Shown here: piece after piece, positions 1-9,354 of the stretch
Layout of the letters: each line of letters starts with the position of its first letter
How positions within the stretch are numbered: position 1 is the first letter of the stretch
NCBI RefSeq assembly: GCF_013344685.1
Contig: NZ_CP050137.1
Span: 3,403,001 to 3,467,000 of the forward strand
Source of the DNA: Sphingomonas sp. CL5.1
GTDB lineage: Bacteria; Pseudomonadota; Alphaproteobacteria; Sphingomonadales; Sphingomonadaceae
Length of the DNA stretch: 64,000 nucleotides
Direction of reading: 5' to 3'
Position numbers and translations under genes: made by a program
Notes under the pieces: model-generated
What the model was told of the DNA's origin: nothing
Databases searched by the model: none
What the model saw: only the letters and a program-made list of their open reading frames with translations

Positions 1-78
1 GCTTGCTACCAAATGTTTTTTAATTTCACGGTGACTTCAAGTTTATATCCGATGCCGCTATCGATCGGATCGGAACGC

Positions 79-97
79 GGCCGGGGATTCCCCGGCC
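79..97. other. Perfect GC hairpin in the efflux operon leader
   Basis: Two 8-base arms (GGCCGGGG at 79-86 and CCCCGGCC at 90-97) flank a 3-base spacer, about 35 bases before the adaptor start. No T-run follows, so it is not a typical intrinsic terminator. It could be a 5' UTR structure or part of an operator. The DNA left of it (1-60) is more AT-rich and may hold the promoter, but I could not place convincing -35/-10 boxes. Confidence 0.4.
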
Positions 98-131
98 GGG
101 GCTGACCTCAAACTTCGGCAGGATCAAGGTT

Positions 132-1322
132 TTGCGCACGAGGACGATCGGCGGAACGGCGGGCATTATTTCGATCGCGCTGCTGCTGGCGGGGTGCGGC
201 AGCGCCGGGCAGCACGGGTCCGGCGGCAGGGATCGCGGCAACGGCGGGCCGGTGCGCGTCGGCTATGTCGTCGCCCGCGCGACCAGCGTGCCGATTTCGG
301 TCGAGCTTCCGGGCCGCACGGTCGCGTTCCAGAGTTCGGAGGTGCGCCCGCAGGTCAGCGGCGTGATCCAGAAGCGATTCTTCACCGAAGGCTCGATCGT
401 GAAGCAGGGCCAGCCGCTCTACCAGATCGATCCCAGCCTCTATCGCGCGGCGGCCAATCAGGCATCGGCCAACCTCGCCAGCGCGGAAGCGAGCGCCGCC
501 GCCGCCAAGACCAAGTCCGATCGCTATCGCCCGCTCGCCCAGATCGAGGCGGTGAGCAAGCAGGACTATACCGACGCGCTCGCCGCCGAGCGGCAGGCGC
601 AGGCGTCGGTGCTCCAGAACAAGGCGCAGCTCGATACGGCGCGGATCAACCTGCGCTTCACCACCGTTCCCGCGCCGATCACCGGGCGGATCGGGCGGTC
701 GCTGTTCACCGTCGGCGCGCTCGTCACCACCAGCCAGGCCGATCCGCTCGCGACGATCCAGCAGCTCGATCCGATCTATGTCGACATCCAGCAATCGGCG
801 GCGGCGCTGCTGGCGCTGCGGCGTGGCCTGGCGACCGGCGGGGCGGTGCCAACGCGGGCCGAGGTACGGCTGAAGCTGGAGGACGGCGAGGAATACGGCC
901 TCACCGGCAGCGTCGAGTTCGCCGAGGCTGTCGTCGATCCGGGCACCGGCACGATCACGCTGCGCGCGCGCTTCGCCAATCCCAACGGGCTGCTGCTGCC
1001 GGGCATGTTCGTCCGCGCGGTGTTCAACCAGGCGATCGACCCGCGCGCGATCCTCGTGCCGCAGGCGGCGGTGGCGCGCGATCCGAAGGGCAACGCCACC
1101 GTCTGGGTCGTCGGGCCGGGCAACAAGGCGGTGCAGAAGACGGTCACGACCGCGCGGGTGGAGGGCGCGAACTGGGTGGTTACCGGCGGGCTTTCGGTCG
1201 GCGATCGCGTCATCACGCAGGGCACCGCGAAGTTGCAGGCCAATGCCGCGATCGACCCGGTACCAGCCGATGCGCCGCAGCGCATCGTCCCGCCCGCGGA
1301 TCAGGGCAAGAAGGCCGGCTGA
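132..1322 (+). CDS. RND efflux periplasmic adaptor (membrane fusion protein, AcrA/MexA family)
   Basis: This lipoprotein adaptor bridges an inner-membrane RND pump to an outer-membrane channel across the periplasm. The 396 aa product opens with a lipoprotein signal whose lipobox ends LLAGC, placing the lipidated Cys at about residue 22. A barrel/lipoyl half-motif near residues 55-95, an Ala/Gln-rich coiled-coil hairpin (about 100-165), a second lipoyl half ending in ITGRIG, and the beta-barrel and membrane-proximal domains follow in normal order. The start is TTG at 132, chosen because it gives a complete signal peptide; an AGGA sits just upstream. The pump gene begins 3 bases after the stop, so the genes are co-transcribed. 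Family and role are secure; the substrate is unknown. Confidence 0.93.
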   Translation: MRTRTIGGTAGIISIALLLAGCGSAGQHGSGGRDRGNGGPVRVGYVVARATSVPISVELPGRTVAFQSSEVRPQVSGVIQKRFFTEGSIVKQGQPLYQIDPSLYRAAANQASANLASAEASAAAAKTKSDRYRPLAQIEAVSKQDYTDALAAERQAQASVLQNKAQLDTARINLRFTTVPAPITGRIGRSLFTVGALVTTSQADPLATIQQLDPIYVDIQQSAAALLALRRGLATGGAVPTRAEVRLKLEDGEEYGLTGSVEFAEAVVDPGTGTITLRARFANPNGLLLPGMFVRAVFNQAIDPRAILVPQAAVARDPKGNATVWVVGPGNKAVQKTVTTARVEGANWVVTGGLSVGDRVITQGTAKLQANAAIDPVPADAPQRIVPPADQGKKAG

Positions 1323-1325
1323 TCG

Positions 1326-4300
1326 ATGTCGCGCATCTTCATCGACCGGCCGATCTTCGCCTGGGTGCTCGCCATCATCGTCATGATGGCCGGCACCGGC
1401 GCGATCTTCGGCCTGCCCATCGCGCAATATCCCGACGTGGCGCCGCCGCAGGTCTATGTCCGCGCCAGCTATCCCGGCGCCAACGCGCAGACGATCCAGA
1501 ATTCCATCACCCAGGTGATCGAGCAGCAGCTCACCGGGATCGACGGGCTGCTCTATTTCAGCTCGTCCTCCTCGTCGCGCGGCTCCGTCTCCATCACCGC
1601 CACCTTCGCCAAGGGCACCAACCCCGATATCGCGCAGGTGCAGGTGCAGAATCAGGTGCAGCAGGCGGTCAGCCGCCTGCCGCAGCAGGTGCAGCAACAG
1701 GGCATCACCGTCCGCAAGTCGAACCCGGACAACCTGCTGCTCGCCGGCGTCTATGACATCACCGACACGATGACCAATCAGGACGTGTCGGACTATCTCG
1801 TCTCTAATCTGCAGGAGCCGCTGGGGCGCGTGCCCGGCGTGGGCGACACCAACGTGTACGGCTCGCAATATGCGATGCGGATCTGGCTCGATCCGGGCAA
1901 GCTCAACAGCTATTCGCTGATGCCGGGCGACGTCATCACCGCGATCCAGAGCCAGAATGCCGAGGTCGCGGCCGGCGAGATCGGCGCGCAACCGATGCCC
2001 GGCACGCAGATGCTCAACGCCACCGTCACCGCGCAGTCGCGCCTCCAGACGCCCGAGCAGTTCCGCGAGATCATCCTCAAGACGCTGCCGTCGGGCGCGA
2101 CGGTGCGGCTGTCCGACGTGGCGCGGATCGAGCTGGGCGCGGAGAATTATGCGTCGCGCAGCCGCGTCAACGGCCATCCCGGCGCCGGCATCGCGGTGCT
2201 GCTCGCCCCCGGCGCCGACGCGCTCAAGACGGCGGAGCTGGTGAAGGCGGAGATCGCGCGTGTCGCCAAGACCTTCCCCCCCAACCTGCGCGTCGCCTAT
2301 GCGAACGATTCCACCGATTTCATCAAGCTGTCGATCAGGGAGGTCACCAAGACGCTGATCGAGGCGATCATCCTGGTGGTGATCGTGATGTTCGTGTTCC
2401 TGCAAAGCTGGCGCGCGACGCTCGTCCCCGCCATCGCGGTGCCGGTGGTGCTGCTGGGGACGTTCGCGATCTTCTACCTCGTCGGGTTCAGCATCAACAC
2501 GCTCACGCTGTTCGGGCTGGTGCTGGCGATCGGCCTGCTCGTCGACGACGCGATCGTCGTGGTAGAGAATGTCGAACGGCTGATGGACGAGAATCCCGGC
2601 ATGACGCCCCGGGAAGCGACGATCGAATCGATGAACGAGATCACCGTCGCGCTCGTGGCGATCGCGCTGGTGCTCTCCGCCGTGTTCCTGCCGATGGCCT
2701 TCTTCGGCGGGTCGACCGGCGTGATCTACCGCCAGTTCTCGCTCACCATCATCTCCGCGATGATCCTGTCGGTCGCCGTGGCGATCATCCTGTCGCCGGC
2801 CATCACCTCCAACCTGCTCAAGCAAAAGAGCATGGAACGCGACCCGCGCGAGACCTGGCTCGGGCGCAGCGCGCCGTGGCTGATCGACGGCGCGGACCGC
2901 GCGAAGCATTGGTTCAACCATAATTTCGAGCGCGGCGTGAAAAGCTACACCGGCGCGGTGGCGCGGGTGGTGGAGCGCAAGTGGCTGTTCCTCGCGATCT
3001 ACGCCGTCGTCGTCGCATTGCTCGCGGTGCTGTTCCTGCGGATGCCCACCGGCTTCCTGCCGACCGAGGACCAGGGCGGCGCGTCCGTCCAGTTCCGCCT
3101 GCCGGCCGGCGCGACGATGGCGCGCACCAGCGAGGTGCAGCACGCGGTGGAACGCTATTTCTTCGAGCATGAGCGCGCCAACATGAAGACGCTGTTCACC
3201 GTCTCGGGCGGCGGCGGTGGAGGCATCAGCGGGCAGAACACCGGCCAGGGCTTCATGACCTTCACCGACTGGGACAGCCGGCCGGGCAAGGAGAACAGCG
3301 CGGACGCGATCATCGCGCGCGCCGCCGCCGCGTTCCGGGGATTCCGCGACGCGCAGGTGTATGCGCTCGTCCCGCCGGCGATCCGCGGGCTCGGCCAGGC
3401 GGACGGCTTCACGATGGAGCTGCAGAACACCGGCGGCCTTTCGCTCCAGCAATTCGAGGCGGCGCGCGATAAATTGTTCGCGATGGCGAGCGCCGACCCG
3501 AGGCTGTCGGGCGTGCGCCTGACCGAATTGCCCGATATCGGCACGTTGCAGGTCAACGCCGATCCGCAGAAGATCGCCGCGCTCGGCCTAAAGCAGAGCG
3601 ACGTCAATACCACGCTCTCCGCCGCGTGGGGCGGCCAATATGTCAACGATTTCGTCGATCGCGGCCGCGTCAAGCGCGTCTATGTGCAGGGCGATGCGCC
3701 GTTCCGCTCCAAGCCGGACGACATCGCCCAATGGTTCGTGCGCGGGTCGAACGGGCAGATGGCGCCCTTCACCGCCTTCGCGACGACCGGCTGGTCGCAG
3801 GCGCCGACCACGCTTTCGCGCTTCAACGGCGTGTCGTCGTTCGAATTCCAGGGCTCGGGCGCGGCGGGCGTCAGCTCCGGCGACGCGATGAACCGCATCG
3901 CGGCGCTCGCCGCCGAGATACCGGGCACCAGCATCGCCTGGGCCGGCATCTCCTATCAGGAGCGGCTTTCCTCCGGTCAGGCCCCGATCCTCTACGGCCT
4001 GTCGCTGGTCGTCGTGTTCCTGTGTCTTGCCGCGCTGTACGAAAGCTGGTCGATCCCGCTCGCCGTGCTGCTGGTAATCCCGCTGGGGCTGGTCGGCGCG
4101 GTGCTGTTCGTCACGCTGCGCGGGCTGACCAACGACGTCTATCTCCAGATCGGGCTGCTGACGACGATGGGCCTCGCCGCGAAGAACGCGATCCTGATGA
4201 TCGAGTTCGCCGAGCAGGAGGAGCGCAAGGGCAAGCGCGTGATCGAGGCGGCGCTGGCCGCCGCGCGCATCCGCCTGCGCCCGATCCTGATGACCAGTTT

Positions 4301-4556
4301 CGCCTTCATCTTCGGCGTGCTGCCGCTCGCCATCTCCACCGGCGCGGGCGCGAACAGCCGCATCGCGATCGGCACGGCGGTGATCGGCGGGATGCTGACC
4401 GCGACGATCCTCGCGATCTTCTACATCCCGATGTTCTTCGTGCTGGTCCGGCGCGGCTTCCGCGACACGCTGGCGCGCATCCGCGGCGAGGAGCCGGGCT
4501 TCCACCCGCATGGCGCCGAGCCGCCGCAGGGCACGCCACATCTGGAGGAATCATGA
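1326..4556 (+). CDS. RND multidrug efflux pump, inner-membrane subunit (AcrB/MexB, HAE1 family)
   Basis: A proton-driven trimeric transporter that expels hydrophobic compounds through the tripartite complex. The 1076 aa length is normal for HAE1 pumps (about 1030-1070). It starts MSRIFIDRPIFAW, the classic first transmembrane helix. Two large periplasmic loops follow TM1 and TM7. The TM4 proton-relay pair is visible in GLLVDDAIVVVENVER, where two adjacent Asp residues are present, and TM10 carries the matching Lys in LAAKNAILMIEFAE. A Gly-rich patch near residue 630 (SGGGGGGISG) is slightly unusual. The gene lies 3 bases after the adaptor and overlaps the channel gene by 4 bases (ATGA), giving the order adaptor-pump-channel. 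The drug or solvent spectrum cannot be read from sequence. Confidence 0.96.
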   Translation: MSRIFIDRPIFAWVLAIIVMMAGTGAIFGLPIAQYPDVAPPQVYVRASYPGANAQTIQNSITQVIEQQLTGIDGLLYFSSSSSSRGSVSITATFAKGTNPDIAQVQVQNQVQQAVSRLPQQVQQQGITVRKSNPDNLLLAGVYDITDTMTNQDVSDYLVSNLQEPLGRVPGVGDTNVYGSQYAMRIWLDPGKLNSYSLMPGDVITAIQSQNAEVAAGEIGAQPMPGTQMLNATVTAQSRLQTPEQFREIILKTLPSGATVRLSDVARIELGAENYASRSRVNGHPGAGIAVLLAPGADALKTAELVKAEIARVAKTFPPNLRVAYANDSTDFIKLSIREVTKTLIEAIILVVIVMFVFLQSWRATLVPAIAVPVVLLGTFAIFYLVGFSINTLTLFGLVLAIGLLVDDAIVVVENVERLMDENPGMTPREATIESMNEITVALVAIALVLSAVFLPMAFFGGSTGVIYRQFSLTIISAMILSVAVAIILSPAITSNLLKQKSMERDPRETWLGRSAPWLIDGADRAKHWFNHNFERGVKSYTGAVARVVERKWLFLAIYAVVVALLAVLFLRMPTGFLPTEDQGGASVQFRLPAGATMARTSEVQHAVERYFFEHERANMKTLFTVSGGGGGGISGQNTGQGFMTFTDWDSRPGKENSADAIIARAAAAFRGFRDAQVYALVPPAIRGLGQADGFTMELQNTGGLSLQQFEAARDKLFAMASADPRLSGVRLTELPDIGTLQVNADPQKIAALGLKQSDVNTTLSAAWGGQYVNDFVDRGRVKRVYVQGDAPFRSKPDDIAQWFVRGSNGQMAPFTAFATTGWSQAPTTLSRFNGVSSFEFQGSGAAGVSSGDAMNRIAALAAEIPGTSIAWAGISYQERLSSGQAPILYGLSLVVVFLCLAALYESWSIPLAVLLVIPLGLVGAVLFVTLRGLTNDVYLQIGLLTTMGLAAKNAILMIEFAEQEERKGKRVIEAALAAARIRLRPILMTSFAFIFGVLPLAISTGAGANSRIAIGTAVIGGMLTATILAIFYIPMFFVLVRRGFRDTLARIRGEEPGFHPHGAEPPQGTPHLEES

Positions 4557-5998
4557 TGCGCCGCGCCCTCCTGCTGGCCGCCGGCGCCTCGCTCACCGCA
4601 TGCAGCATGGCGCCGAAATACGTGCGCCCGGAAATACCGGTGCCGGCGTCATGGCCGGTCGGCGACGCCTATCTCCGGCAGAGCGAGGCGACGCTGCCCA
4701 GCGTCACCTATCGCGACATCTTCCGCGACGCGCGGTTGCAGCGGATCATCGATCAGGCGCTGGCCAACAACCGCGACCTGCGCATCGCCACCGCCAATAT
4801 CGCGGCGGCGCGCGCGCAATATCGCATCCAGCGCGGCGAATTGTTCCCCGCGATCGGCGCCAGCGGCTCCTATGGCTACAACCACACCAACAGCCCCGCG
4901 CCGGGCAACCCCGCCACGACCGATTCGCTCTCCGCCGGCATCGGCGTCACCGGATTCGAGATCGACCTGTTCGGCCGGGTGCGATCGCTGACCAGCGCCG
5001 CGCTCGATCGCTATTTCGCGCAGGAAGCGACCGCCCGCGCCGCGCGGCTGACGCTGGTCGGCGACGTGGCGGGCGCGTGGCTGAGCTACGGCGCGGACCG
5101 CAGCCTGCTCGCCATAGCCGAGGAAACCGCCGCCAACGCACGCCGCAGCGTCTCGTTGACCGACGCGCGGCTGAAGGGCGGGGTCGCGCCGCGCACCGAT
5201 CTGCGCCAGGCCGAGCAGGTGCTGGCCGGCGCGGAGGCCGATCTCGCCGCGCAGAAGACCGCGCTGGCGCAGGACATCAACGCGCTTCAGTTGCTGGTCG
5301 GCGCGCCGATCGACCCCGCCCTGCTCCCCGTCTCGATCGACGAGGCGGCGGCGCATATCGCGGACCTGCCGGCGGGGCTGGATTCCGCCGTGCTGCTGCG
5401 CCGCCCCGACGTGGTGAGCGCGGAATACGGCCTGCGCGCCGCCAATGCGCAGATCGGCGCGGCGCGCGCGGCGCTTTTCCCGAAGATCACGCTCACCGGG
5501 CTGCTCGGCTTCGCCAGCGGCGCGCTCTCCTCGCTGTTCGAGGGCGGGTCGTTCAACTATTCGGGCAGTGCCGGCGCGGCCTATTCGATCTTCAACGGCG
5601 GCGCGGCGCGAGCGGGCGTCGAACAGTCCGAGGCGCAGCGCGACGCAGCGCTCGCCGGCTATGAGAAGGCGATCCAGACCGCGTTCCGCGAGGTCGCCGA
5701 CGCGCTCGCGCGGCGCGGCACGATCGCCGACGAGCTGGCCGCGAACCAGCGCAACACCGATGCCGCGCTCGACAATTACCAGCTGGCCGACGCGCGCTAT
5801 CGCGGGGAGATCGACACTTTCCTCGCGACGCTCGTCGCGCAGCGCTCGCTCTATGCCGCGCAACGCGGGCTGGTGCAGATCAAGCTGACCCGCGCCACCA
5901 ACCTCGTCACGCTCTATCGCACGCTGGGCGGCGATTCGCTGATCGAGGCACGGGCGGACGGGCCGCGGCTCCCCGCGCAGCAAATCCCGCAGCAATGA
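4553..5998 (+). CDS. RND efflux outer-membrane channel lipoprotein (OprM/NodT family)
   Basis: This TolC-like trimeric channel completes the efflux system. The 481 aa product has a short lipoprotein signal with LTAC (lipidated Cys 17), then the family-typical start of the mature protein (MAPKYVRP). Two internally repeated outer-membrane efflux domains of about 190 residues follow, rich in long Ala/Gln helices, each with the LxxAL...N(R/A)DL-type helix. The ATG at 4553 overlaps the pump stop as ATGA and is preceded by GGAGG at 4544-4548. Translational coupling to the pump is therefore likely. No further gene belongs to the operon; the next ORF starts 40 bases later and belongs to a PHA locus. 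Confidence 0.94.
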   Translation: MMRRALLLAAGASLTACSMAPKYVRPEIPVPASWPVGDAYLRQSEATLPSVTYRDIFRDARLQRIIDQALANNRDLRIATANIAAARAQYRIQRGELFPAIGASGSYGYNHTNSPAPGNPATTDSLSAGIGVTGFEIDLFGRVRSLTSAALDRYFAQEATARAARLTLVGDVAGAWLSYGADRSLLAIAEETAANARRSVSLTDARLKGGVAPRTDLRQAEQVLAGAEADLAAQKTALAQDINALQLLVGAPIDPALLPVSIDEAAAHIADLPAGLDSAVLLRRPDVVSAEYGLRAANAQIGAARAALFPKITLTGLLGFASGALSSLFEGGSFNYSGSAGAAYSIFNGGAARAGVEQSEAQRDAALAGYEKAIQTAFREVADALARRGTIADELAANQRNTDAALDNYQLADARYRGEIDTFLATLVAQRSLYAAQRGLVQIKLTRATNLVTLYRTLGGDSLIEARADGPRLPAQQIPQQ

Positions 5999-6038
5999 CT
6001 TGACCAATATTGCCGGGCGTGGAAGTCTCGCGCCTGCA

Positions 6039-6392
6039 ATGTCGATGAACCCGCAAGATCCCGCAGCATTCTTTCGCGAGATGCTTGGGCATTGGGAAAA
6101 AGCGGCGAACAATTTCGGCGCCGATACGATGAAGAGCGAGGAGTTCGTGCGCGGCATGAACGCCCTCAGCGCCGCCACCGCGAACATGCAGGCGAACACG
6201 CATCAGGTGATGGAGCGCGTGCTCGCGGCCGCCAACCTGCCGAGCCGCAACGACATCGACGATCTCGCCCGCCGCATCGCCGGGATCGAGACCGCGCTCG
6301 CGCGGATCGAGGCGAAGCTGGGCAGCACCGGGCCGGACCCCGCCAAACCGCGCCCCCGGCGCAGCCGGAAACCGCCAGCCAGGGAAAGCTGA
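6039..6392 (+). CDS. phaE: Miniature PhaE-like subunit of class III PHA synthase
   Basis: A 117 aa soluble protein encoded one base ahead of a class III PhaC. It starts MSMNPQDPAAFF and contains a predicted amphipathic helical middle. Its C-terminal third, LPSRNDIDDLARRIAGIE, followed by a basic Pro-rich tail, resembles the C-terminal helix of PhaE (the PSRxxIDxL signature next to a coiled coil). Classical PhaE is about 350 aa, so this version lacks most of the N-terminal domain. I chose ATG 6039, with GGAAG upstream, over the TTG at 6000. The assignment rests on the short motif and on the adjoining phaC. An alternative is a phasin-like or unclassified granule protein. Confidence 0.65.
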   Translation: MSMNPQDPAAFFREMLGHWEKAANNFGADTMKSEEFVRGMNALSAATANMQANTHQVMERVLAAANLPSRNDIDDLARRIAGIETALARIEAKLGSTGPDPAKPRPRRSRKPPARES

Positions 6393-7465
6393 TGCAAGCC
6401 ACCGCGCCATCCGATCCGATCAGTGCCGCCCGCGCGGAGTTCGAACGGATGATGGCGCGGAACATATCCGGGCTGAGCTATTTCACCTCCCCCGCCCCGG
6501 TCGTCGGCGCGACGCCCAAGGACGTGCTGATCGCGCGCGGGCCGATGCGGCTCAACCATTATCGCGCGATGACGGACGAGGTCTATCGCATCCCGATCCT
6601 GCTGGTGATGGCCACCACCAATCGCGGCTTCATCTTCGATCTGGTGCCGGGGCAGAGCCTGGTCGAATTCCTGCTGAAGGCCGGGTTCGACGTGTTCATG
6701 CTGGAGTGGGAAGCGCCGCGCGGCCACGAGCGCACGCTGACGCTCGAGGATTATGCCGTGACCTTCATCGCCGCGGCGGTGGAGCGCATCAAGGAGGAAA
6801 CCGGCGAGCCGGACGTCAGCATGATCGGCTATTGCTTCGGCGGCGTCCTCTCCCTCCTCCACACCGCGCTGCATCGCGATACCGGCATCGCCAATCTGGT
6901 GACTTTCACCACGCCAGTCGATTTCTCGCAGATGGGCATGTTCGCGGCATGGTCCGACCAGCGCTATTTCGACGTGGACCGGCTGGTCGAGACATTCGGC
7001 AACGTGCCCGGCGACATGCTCTATTCCTCGTTCGACATGCTGCGCCCGGCGGCGCGTGCGGCGGGGAACATCCGGCTTTACGATAATTTGTGGGACGAGG
7101 AATATGTGAAGTCGTTTCGCATGTTCGAGCGTTGGAACACCGACACTCTGCCGTTGGCCGGCGAATATTTCCGGCAGACGACCAAGATGCTCATGTGGGA
7201 GAATCGCTTGCTGAACGGCACGATGGAAGTGGGAGGACGCAAGGTCGATCCGGGCAGCATCACGATCCCGTTCCTGCATCTCGCGGCGGAGCATGACCAT
7301 ATCGTCCCGCGTGCGGCGTCCGCGCCGCTGATCGACCTGATCGGATCGGACGACAAGCAGGAGATCATGCTGAAAGGCGGCCACGTCAGCCTCGTCGCCG
7401 GCGGCAACGCGATCAAGCGCATGTGGCCGACGCTGGCCGGGTGGCTGGCGGAGCGCTCGCTATGA
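6392..7465 (+). CDS. phaC: Class III poly(3-hydroxyalkanoate) synthase catalytic subunit
   Basis: Polymerises 3-hydroxyacyl-CoA (mainly short chain) into storage polyester at the granule surface. The 357 aa length matches class III PhaC. It is an alpha/beta hydrolase with a lipase-like box GYCFGG carrying the nucleophile Cys148. Asp302 in AEHDHIVP and His331 in KGGHVS complete the triad, close to the positions known for the Allochromatium enzyme. The ATG at 6392 shares a base with the phaE-like stop (TGATG). The downstream acetyltransferase start overlaps its stop (ATGA), so phaE-phaC-GNAT form a tight operon. A phasin gene lies 1.4 kb away, supporting PHA accumulation in this organism. Confidence 0.92.
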   Translation: MQATAPSDPISAARAEFERMMARNISGLSYFTSPAPVVGATPKDVLIARGPMRLNHYRAMTDEVYRIPILLVMATTNRGFIFDLVPGQSLVEFLLKAGFDVFMLEWEAPRGHERTLTLEDYAVTFIAAAVERIKEETGEPDVSMIGYCFGGVLSLLHTALHRDTGIANLVTFTTPVDFSQMGMFAAWSDQRYFDVDRLVETFGNVPGDMLYSSFDMLRPAARAAGNIRLYDNLWDEEYVKSFRMFERWNTDTLPLAGEYFRQTTKMLMWENRLLNGTMEVGGRKVDPGSITIPFLHLAAEHDHIVPRAASAPLIDLIGSDDKQEIMLKGGHVSLVAGGNAIKRMWPTLAGWLAERSL

Positions 7466-8001
7466 GCCATCGCATCCGCCGCTTCCGCCCCGCCGACCGC
7501 GAGGCGATGCTGGCCTTCGCGCAGGAACTGCCGGAGCATGACCTTTTGTTCCTCGGCCGCGACCTGAAGCATCCGCGCGTCGTTGAGGCGTGGCTGACGG
7601 CGATCGATGACGGCTGGATCGACAGCCTGCTGGCGATGGACGGGGAAACGGTGCTCGGTTCGGTCGCGCTGGTCCGCGATCCGCTCGGCTGGTCGTCGCA
7701 TGTCGGCGAGGTACGGCTGCTCGTTTCGGCCGAGCGGCGCGGCGCTGGTCTGGGGCGCGACATGTTGCAGGCGATCCTCGCCATCGCGGTCGATCGCGGG
7801 CTGGAGAAACTGACGGCGGCGATGACGCCGGACCAGCGCAATTCGGTCATCCTGTTCGAGAGCCTCGGCTTTCGCGGCGAGGCGTTGCTCAAGGACCAGG
7901 TGCGCGATCGCGCCGGCCAGCCGCACGACCTCGCCATCCTCAGCCTTGATCTGGGCCGGCATGAGGCAACGCAGCGCGCTTACGGCTTCGATGCCGCATA
8001 A
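7462..8001 (+). CDS. GNAT-family N-acetyltransferase in the PHA operon
   Basis: A 179 aa single-domain GNAT protein. The acetyl-CoA pyrophosphate-binding loop is visible as RRGAGLGRDML (about residues 93-103), and the region after it (MTPDQRNSVILFESLGFRGE) matches the conserved C-terminal alpha4/beta6 part of the fold. The ATG at 7462 overlaps the phaC stop. The substrate is unknown. Its repeated position in PHA loci would suggest modification of a granule protein or regulator, but that is inference from context only. Confidence 0.8.
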   Translation: MSHRIRRFRPADREAMLAFAQELPEHDLLFLGRDLKHPRVVEAWLTAIDDGWIDSLLAMDGETVLGSVALVRDPLGWSSHVGEVRLLVSAERRGAGLGRDMLQAILAIAVDRGLEKLTAAMTPDQRNSVILFESLGFRGEALLKDQVRDRAGQPHDLAILSLDLGRHEATQRAYGFDAA

Positions 8002-8019
8002 TTTTCAGGAGAATCGTTG

Positions 8020-8811
8020 ATGGTAACCGCCCTTTCGGCAGAGATCGAACGCCCGCCCTCGGCATTGCTGGCGCTGACCGAATTGCCGCGCGCGCTGGCG
8101 GAGCTTGGCTCGCTGCCGGCCGCCGCGCCGCTGCTCGCGACCGCGCCGCGCGGGGACGGGCATCCGGTGATGGTGCTGCCCGGCTTCGTCACCTCCGACA
8201 TCTCCACGACGATCCTGCGGCGCTATCTGAAGCGACTCGGCTATGATGCGCACCGCTGGGAACTGGGGCGCAACCTTGGCCCCAAGGCGATCGGCCTGGA
8301 GGGCGAGCGGCTCGCGGCGCGGATCGAGGCGATCCATGCGGCAACCGGGCGCACGGTGAGCCTCGTCGGCTGGAGCCTCGGCGGGGTGATGGCGCGCATC
8401 ATGGCGCGGCGGATGCCGGAGGCGGTGCGGCAGGTGATCTCGCTCGGCTCGCCCTTCGCCGGATCGCCGCGTGCGACGAACGTGTGGCGGCTCTACGAAC
8501 TGCTGACCGGGCAGTTGATCGATGACGATCATACCAGCGGGCAACTCGCCGAGGGGACCACGCCGCCGCCGGTGCCCTCCACCGCGATCTGGAGCCGCGA
8601 GGACGGCATCGTCGCGTGGCAGAGCTGCGTCGAGCCGGAGGCCGCGATCAGCGACAATATCCAGGTGCACGGCAGCCACTGCGGGCTGGGCGTCAATCCG
8701 GCGGTGCTCTACGCAATCGCCGACCGGCTGGCCCTGCCCGAAGGGAAATGGCGACCGTTCCGGCGCAATGGCTTGCGCGCGCTGATCTATCCGCGCGCTG
8801 GCCATGCCTGA
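8020..8811 (+). CDS. Alpha/beta hydrolase, lipase/esterase-like, in the PHA locus
   Basis: A 263 aa cytoplasmic protein with no signal peptide. It has an oxyanion-region strand (HPVMVLPGF) and the nucleophile elbow GWSLGG (Ser at about 127). A late His in VHGSHCGLGVNP is a plausible catalytic histidine. The fold resembles PGAP1/lipase-like acyl-hydrolases. The start is ATG 8020, with AGGAG 8 bases upstream; a TTG 3 bases earlier is possible. It follows the phaC-GNAT pair by 18 bases and converges on a phasin gene. A role as an intracellular PHA or oligomer hydrolase is plausible but unproven; general esterase is the safe call. Confidence 0.75.
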   Translation: MVTALSAEIERPPSALLALTELPRALAELGSLPAAAPLLATAPRGDGHPVMVLPGFVTSDISTTILRRYLKRLGYDAHRWELGRNLGPKAIGLEGERLAARIEAIHAATGRTVSLVGWSLGGVMARIMARRMPEAVRQVISLGSPFAGSPRATNVWRLYELLTGQLIDDDHTSGQLAEGTTPPPVPSTAIWSREDGIVAWQSCVEPEAAISDNIQVHGSHCGLGVNPAVLYAIADRLALPEGKWRPFRRNGLRALIYPRAGHA

Positions 8812-8823
8812 ACGGCCGCCGCG

Positions 8824-9231
8824 TTACTTCTTGCTCGCGCCGCCCTTAAGGGGGCCGACCGCGTCGCGGCCAAACTGCATAATCAGCTCGCCGATCTCGC
8901 GCGCCTGCGTCATCGAGCGATTGCCCTGTTCACGCAGGAACTCGCCCTGGATCTTCATCACTTCGGAAAGATCCTTGGCCCCGGCGGCGGCGCGCATCGC
9001 GGCGAATGCCTCGCGCGCGTTGGTTTCGGCCTGATCGATCATCTTCAAGCCGATCGTCTTGTTGCCCTCGGCTACTTTCTCACCGGACGCCTTCATCGCC
9101 TCACCGGCGCGCTTGGCGGGATCGACGACACGTTCCTTGAACGATTCGCGCGCCTTTTCCGCGCCTTCGCGCACCTTGTCGGCCGCCGACTTGGCCCGAT
9201 CCCCGGCGGTCGTCTTGCGTGATGCAGCCAT
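8824..9231 (-). CDS. phaP: Phasin family granule-associated protein
   Basis: Phasins coat PHA granules. The 135 aa product is almost entirely helical, Ala/Lys/Glu-rich, with the typical phasin_2 core (EKVAEGNKTIGLKMID, then NAREAFAAMRAAAG and the EFLREQ helix). The N-terminal 30 residues are Lys/Ala-rich and could contact DNA or RNA. Two in-frame ATGs occur at 9234 and 9231; I chose the second because GGGAG lies 7 bases ahead of it. The gene is convergent with the hydrolase gene (12-base gap), which supports one PHA locus transcribed from both sides. Confidence 0.85.
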   Translation of the reverse strand: MAASRKTTAGDRAKSAADKVREGAEKARESFKERVVDPAKRAGEAMKASGEKVAEGNKTIGLKMIDQAETNAREAFAAMRAAAGAKDLSEVMKIQGEFLREQGNRSMTQAREIGELIMQFGRDAVGPLKGGASKK

Positions 9232-9354
9232 CATTTCTCTCCCTTGTTGAGACGCAACCGATCAGCTTGCCGCGACATGCTGGACCTGTCGCGTGCCGGC
9301 GACAAGAGGCCAATACGGCTGACAAGCCCGCGCGGGAAGTGATAGAAGCGCGAC

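Noticed and set aside
108..3452. 1114-codon open frame antisense to the RND genes
   Set aside because: Arg/His/Asp-rich low-complexity translation, typical of the complement of GC-rich genes; the + strand frames encode clear RND proteins.
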